From: Bugula neritina | Taxonomy: Eukaryota; Bryozoa; Gymnolaemata; Cheilostomatida; Bugulidae | Assembly (NCBI GenBank): GCA_964035545.1 | Contig: CAXIUT010000183.1 | Span: forward strand, 1,612,001-1,676,000 | Direction: 5' to 3' | Length of the DNA: 64,000 nucleotides | Part shown: positions 61,690 through 64,000 of the stretch, in pieces | How the letters are laid out: each line of letters begins with the position of its first letter | Position numbering within the stretch: the stretch's first letter is position 1 | The notes under the pieces: model-generated | Seen by the model: the letters and a program-made list of their open reading frames with translations, nothing else | Database searches by the model: none | What the model was told of the DNA's origin: nothing | Program-made: the position numbers and the translations under genes

Positions 61690-61860
61690 ATACTGAAATA
61701 CACTGCAACACATTGAAATATACTGCAACATACCTAAATATACGGTAATATACAGAAATGTACTGTAACATACTGGAACATACTGTAACACACGGAAATA
61801 TACTACAAAACACTGAAATACACTGCAACATACTGAAATACGCTGTAACATACTGAAATA
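61690..61860 (+). repeat. Block E degenerate patch
   Basis: This patch still has the 10-bp rhythm but its units are unusual in this window: TACAGAAATG, TACTGTAACATACTGGAACA, CACGGAAATA and TACTACAAAACACTG. It does not match a copy elsewhere by eye. It may be an older relic of the array or a junction scar. Confidence 0.6.
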
Positions 61861-62866
61861 CACTGCAACATCCTACAAAATGCTGAAATACACTGTAACA
61901 TATTGAAATACACTGCAACACATTGAACTATACTGCAACATACCGAAATATATGATAAACTACTGAAATATACTGTAACACATTGAAAAATACTGCAACA
62001 TACTGAAATATACTGCGACACCTAGCAATATACTGTAACATACTGAAATATGCTCTAGCATACTGAAATACAATGCAACATACTGAAATATACTGCAACA
62101 TACTGAAATACACTGCAACATCCTACAACATGCTGAAATACACTGTAACATATTGAAATACACTGCAACACTTTGAAATATACTGCAACATACCGAAATA
62201 TATGGTAAAATACTGCAACATACTACAACATATTGAAATACACTGCAACACATTGAAATATACTGCAACATACCTAAATGTACGGTAATATACTGAAATA
62301 TACTGTAACACATTGAAAAATACTGTAACATACTGAAATACACTGTAACATACTGAAATATACTGCAACATACTGAAATACACTGCTACATACTGAAATA
62401 TACTGCAACATACTGCAACATACTGAAATACACTGTAATATACTGAAATAAACTGCAACATAGTACAACATATTGAAATACACTGCAACACATTGAAATA
62501 CACTGCAACTTACCGAATATATGGTAAACTACTGAAATATACTGTAACGCATTGAAAAATACTGCAACATACTGAAATATATTGCGACACATTGCAATAT
62601 ACTGTAACATACTGAAAAATGCTGTAGCAAACTGAAATATACTGCAATTCACTGAAATATACTGCAACATACTGAAATACACCGCAACATCCTACAACAT
62701 ACTGAAATACACTGTAACATATTGAAATACACTGCAACACATTGAAATATACTGCAACATAACGAAACATATGGTAAACTACTGAAATAAATTTTAACAC
62801 ATTGAAAAATACTGCAACGTACTGAAATATATTTTAACCCATTGAAAAATACTGCAACATACTGAA
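61861..62866 (+). repeat. Block E mosaic segment 4 (C-like)
   Basis: This segment corresponds to 32,142-33,147 of C copy 1 at an offset of 29,719 bp, including the TTACC-N8-GGTAA dyad at 62,510-62,527. Small differences include TATGATAAAC near 61,950 where C has TATGGTAAAC. Confidence 0.7.
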
Positions 62867-63589
62867 ATAAGTAACATACTGAAGTACACTGCAACATACT
62901 ACCACATATTGAAATACACTGCAACACATTGAAATGTACTGCAACATACCGAAATATATGGTAAACTACTAAAATATACTGTAACACATTGAAAAATACT
63001 GCAACGTACTGAAATATACTGCGACACCTAGCAATATACTGTAACATACTGAAATATGCTCTAGCACACTGAAATACAATGCAACTTACTGATATATACT
63101 GCAACATACTGAAATACACTGCAACATCCTACAATATGCTAAAATACACTGTAACATATTGAAATACACTGCAACACTTTGAAATATACTGCAACATACC
63201 GAAATATATGGTAAACTACTGCAACATACTACAACATATTGAAATACACTGCAACACATTGAAATATACTGCAACATACCTAAATATACGGTAATATACT
63301 GAAATATACTGTAACACATTGAAAAATACTGCAACATACTGAAATATACTGTAACACACCGAAATATACAGCAACATACTGAAATACACTGTAACATACT
63401 GAAATATACTGCAACATACTGAAACACACTGCTACATACTGAAATATACTGCAACATACTGCAACATACTGCAACATACTGAAATACACTGTAACATACT
63501 GAAATAAACTGCAACATACTACAACATATTGAAATACACTGCAACACATTGAAATATACTGCAACATACCTAAATATACGGTAATATAC
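62867..63589 (+). repeat. Block E mosaic segment 5, with register break
   Basis: This segment begins with a dimer shortened by 3 bp (GAAATAAGTAACATACTG near 62,867) that breaks the 10-bp register. It then resembles 33,150-33,480. From about 63,290 it resembles 36,892 onward, but with an extra 10-mer giving three GCAACATACT units in a row near 63,451-63,480. Confidence 0.65.
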
Positions 63590-64000
63590 TGAAATTCACT
63601 GTAACGCATTGCAAAATACTGCAACATACTGAAATTCACTGCGACACACTGAAATACGCTGCAAAATACTACAACATACTGAAATAAACTGTAACATATT
63701 GAAATACACTGCAACACATTGAAAAATACTGCAACATACTGAAATATACTGTAACACACTGAAATATACTGCAACATACTGAAATACACTGTAACATACT
63801 GAAATATACTGCAACATACTGAAATACACTGCTACATACTGAAATATACTGCAACATACTGCAATACACTGTAACATACTGAAATATACTGCAACATACT
63901 GAAATACACTGCTACATACTGAAATATACTGCAACATACTGCAACATACTGCAACATACTGAAGTACGCTGTAACATACTGAAATACACTGTAACATACT
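63590..64000 (+). repeat. Block E mosaic segment 6 (C copy 0-like)
   Basis: This segment matches 29,747-30,157 at an offset of 33,843 bp, including GAAATTCACTG / GTAACGCATTG units and a triplet of GCAACATACT. The array is still running at the window end. Confidence 0.7.

Larger units (their letters stand above)
1..64000 (+). repeat. Satellite array, 10/20-bp basal unit, whole window
   Basis: Every part of the window is made of 10-mers of the form CTG[A/C]AA[T/C]ATA. They mostly alternate between CTGAAATATA and CTGCAACATA, giving the 20-bp dimer CTGAAATATACTGCAACATA. The two halves differ at only two of ten positions. Common variants are GAAATACA, GAAATTCA and GAAAAATA for the first half, and GTAACATA, GCAACACA, GCTACATA and GCGACACA for the second. 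Occasional doublets or triplets of the GCAACATA half break the alternation. All units run in the same direction and I saw no inversion or inserted foreign sequence. The array continues past both ends. No gene is visible anywhere. The host and function are unknown; a heterochromatic satellite of a eukaryote is the likeliest reading but is inference. Confidence 0.97.

Noticed and set aside
1-64000. CRISPR array
   Set aside because: Repeats are contiguous with no unique spacers, the unit is 10-20 bp, and there is no leader or cas gene.
1-64000. Telomeric repeat
   Set aside because: The unit is longer and G-poor on both consensus strands compared with typical telomere repeats, and there is no G-run. 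Subtelomeric location remains possible but unsupported.
1-64000. Transposon or insertion sequence as the source of HOR units
   Set aside because: No terminal inverted repeats, target-site duplications or transposase-like reading frame; HOR joins fall within the 10-bp register, as expected for unequal exchange.
1-64000. tRNA, rRNA or small structured RNA genes
   Set aside because: No non-repetitive segment long enough exists, and no cloverleaf or G+C-rich stem pattern was seen.

Overview
The whole 64 kb window is one uninterrupted, head-to-tail tandem repeat (satellite) array. I found no unique sequence, credible protein-coding gene, tRNA, rRNA, CRISPR array or recognisable transposon. Both ends lie inside the array, so the true array is longer. 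The base unit is about 10 bp (consensus CTG[A/C]AA[T/C]ATA), paired into a 20-bp dimer, CTGAAATATACTGCAACATA. All units point the same way. The consensus is about 30% G+C, the + strand is A-rich and G-poor, and the dimer contains no CpG. The organism cannot be identified. An array of this length with nested higher-order repeats suggests eukaryotic heterochromatin (for example pericentromeric or subtelomeric), but that is inference only.

The organisation is hierarchical: 10 bp, then 20 bp, then about 250-bp modules marked by a diverged unit with an ACC...GGT dyad, then higher-order repeats (HORs) of 1.3-6.8 kb, then larger duplications. Block A (1 to about 22,520) is built on a unit of up to 2,458 bp with variants of 2,418, 2,138, 2,049, 1,949 and 1,299 bp; from about 10,684 to 22,600 the 2,138 and 2,049 forms alternate as a 4,187-bp dimer. 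Block B (about 22,520-28,478) has a 2,398/2,418-bp unit joining block A sequence to a divergent segment. Block C (about 27,740-56,505) has a 3,917-bp unit that grows into a composite 6,835-bp unit (3,917 + 2,918), then a copy 1,379 bp shorter. Block D (about 53,957-59,420) is a 2,548-bp tandem duplication derived from C. Block E (about 59,420-64,000) is a more diverged mosaic of A, C and D pieces.

HOR lengths obey a simple rule: each equals a multiple of 10 minus the number of 1-bp-deleted units it contains. Gains and losses have therefore happened almost only in whole 10-bp steps, keeping the 10-bp register over tens of kilobases. The minus strand is open over long stretches in all three frames, because the 20-bp unit reads as one 20-residue cycle in every frame; this is a property of the repeat and not evidence of genes. 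Points worth follow-up are the strict 10-bp phasing, the recurring TTACC-N8-GGTAA dyad and the very young, mosaic HOR structure. Copy comparisons were made by eye from anchors and repeat offsets, not by a full alignment; junction coordinates are good to roughly 10-100 bp.
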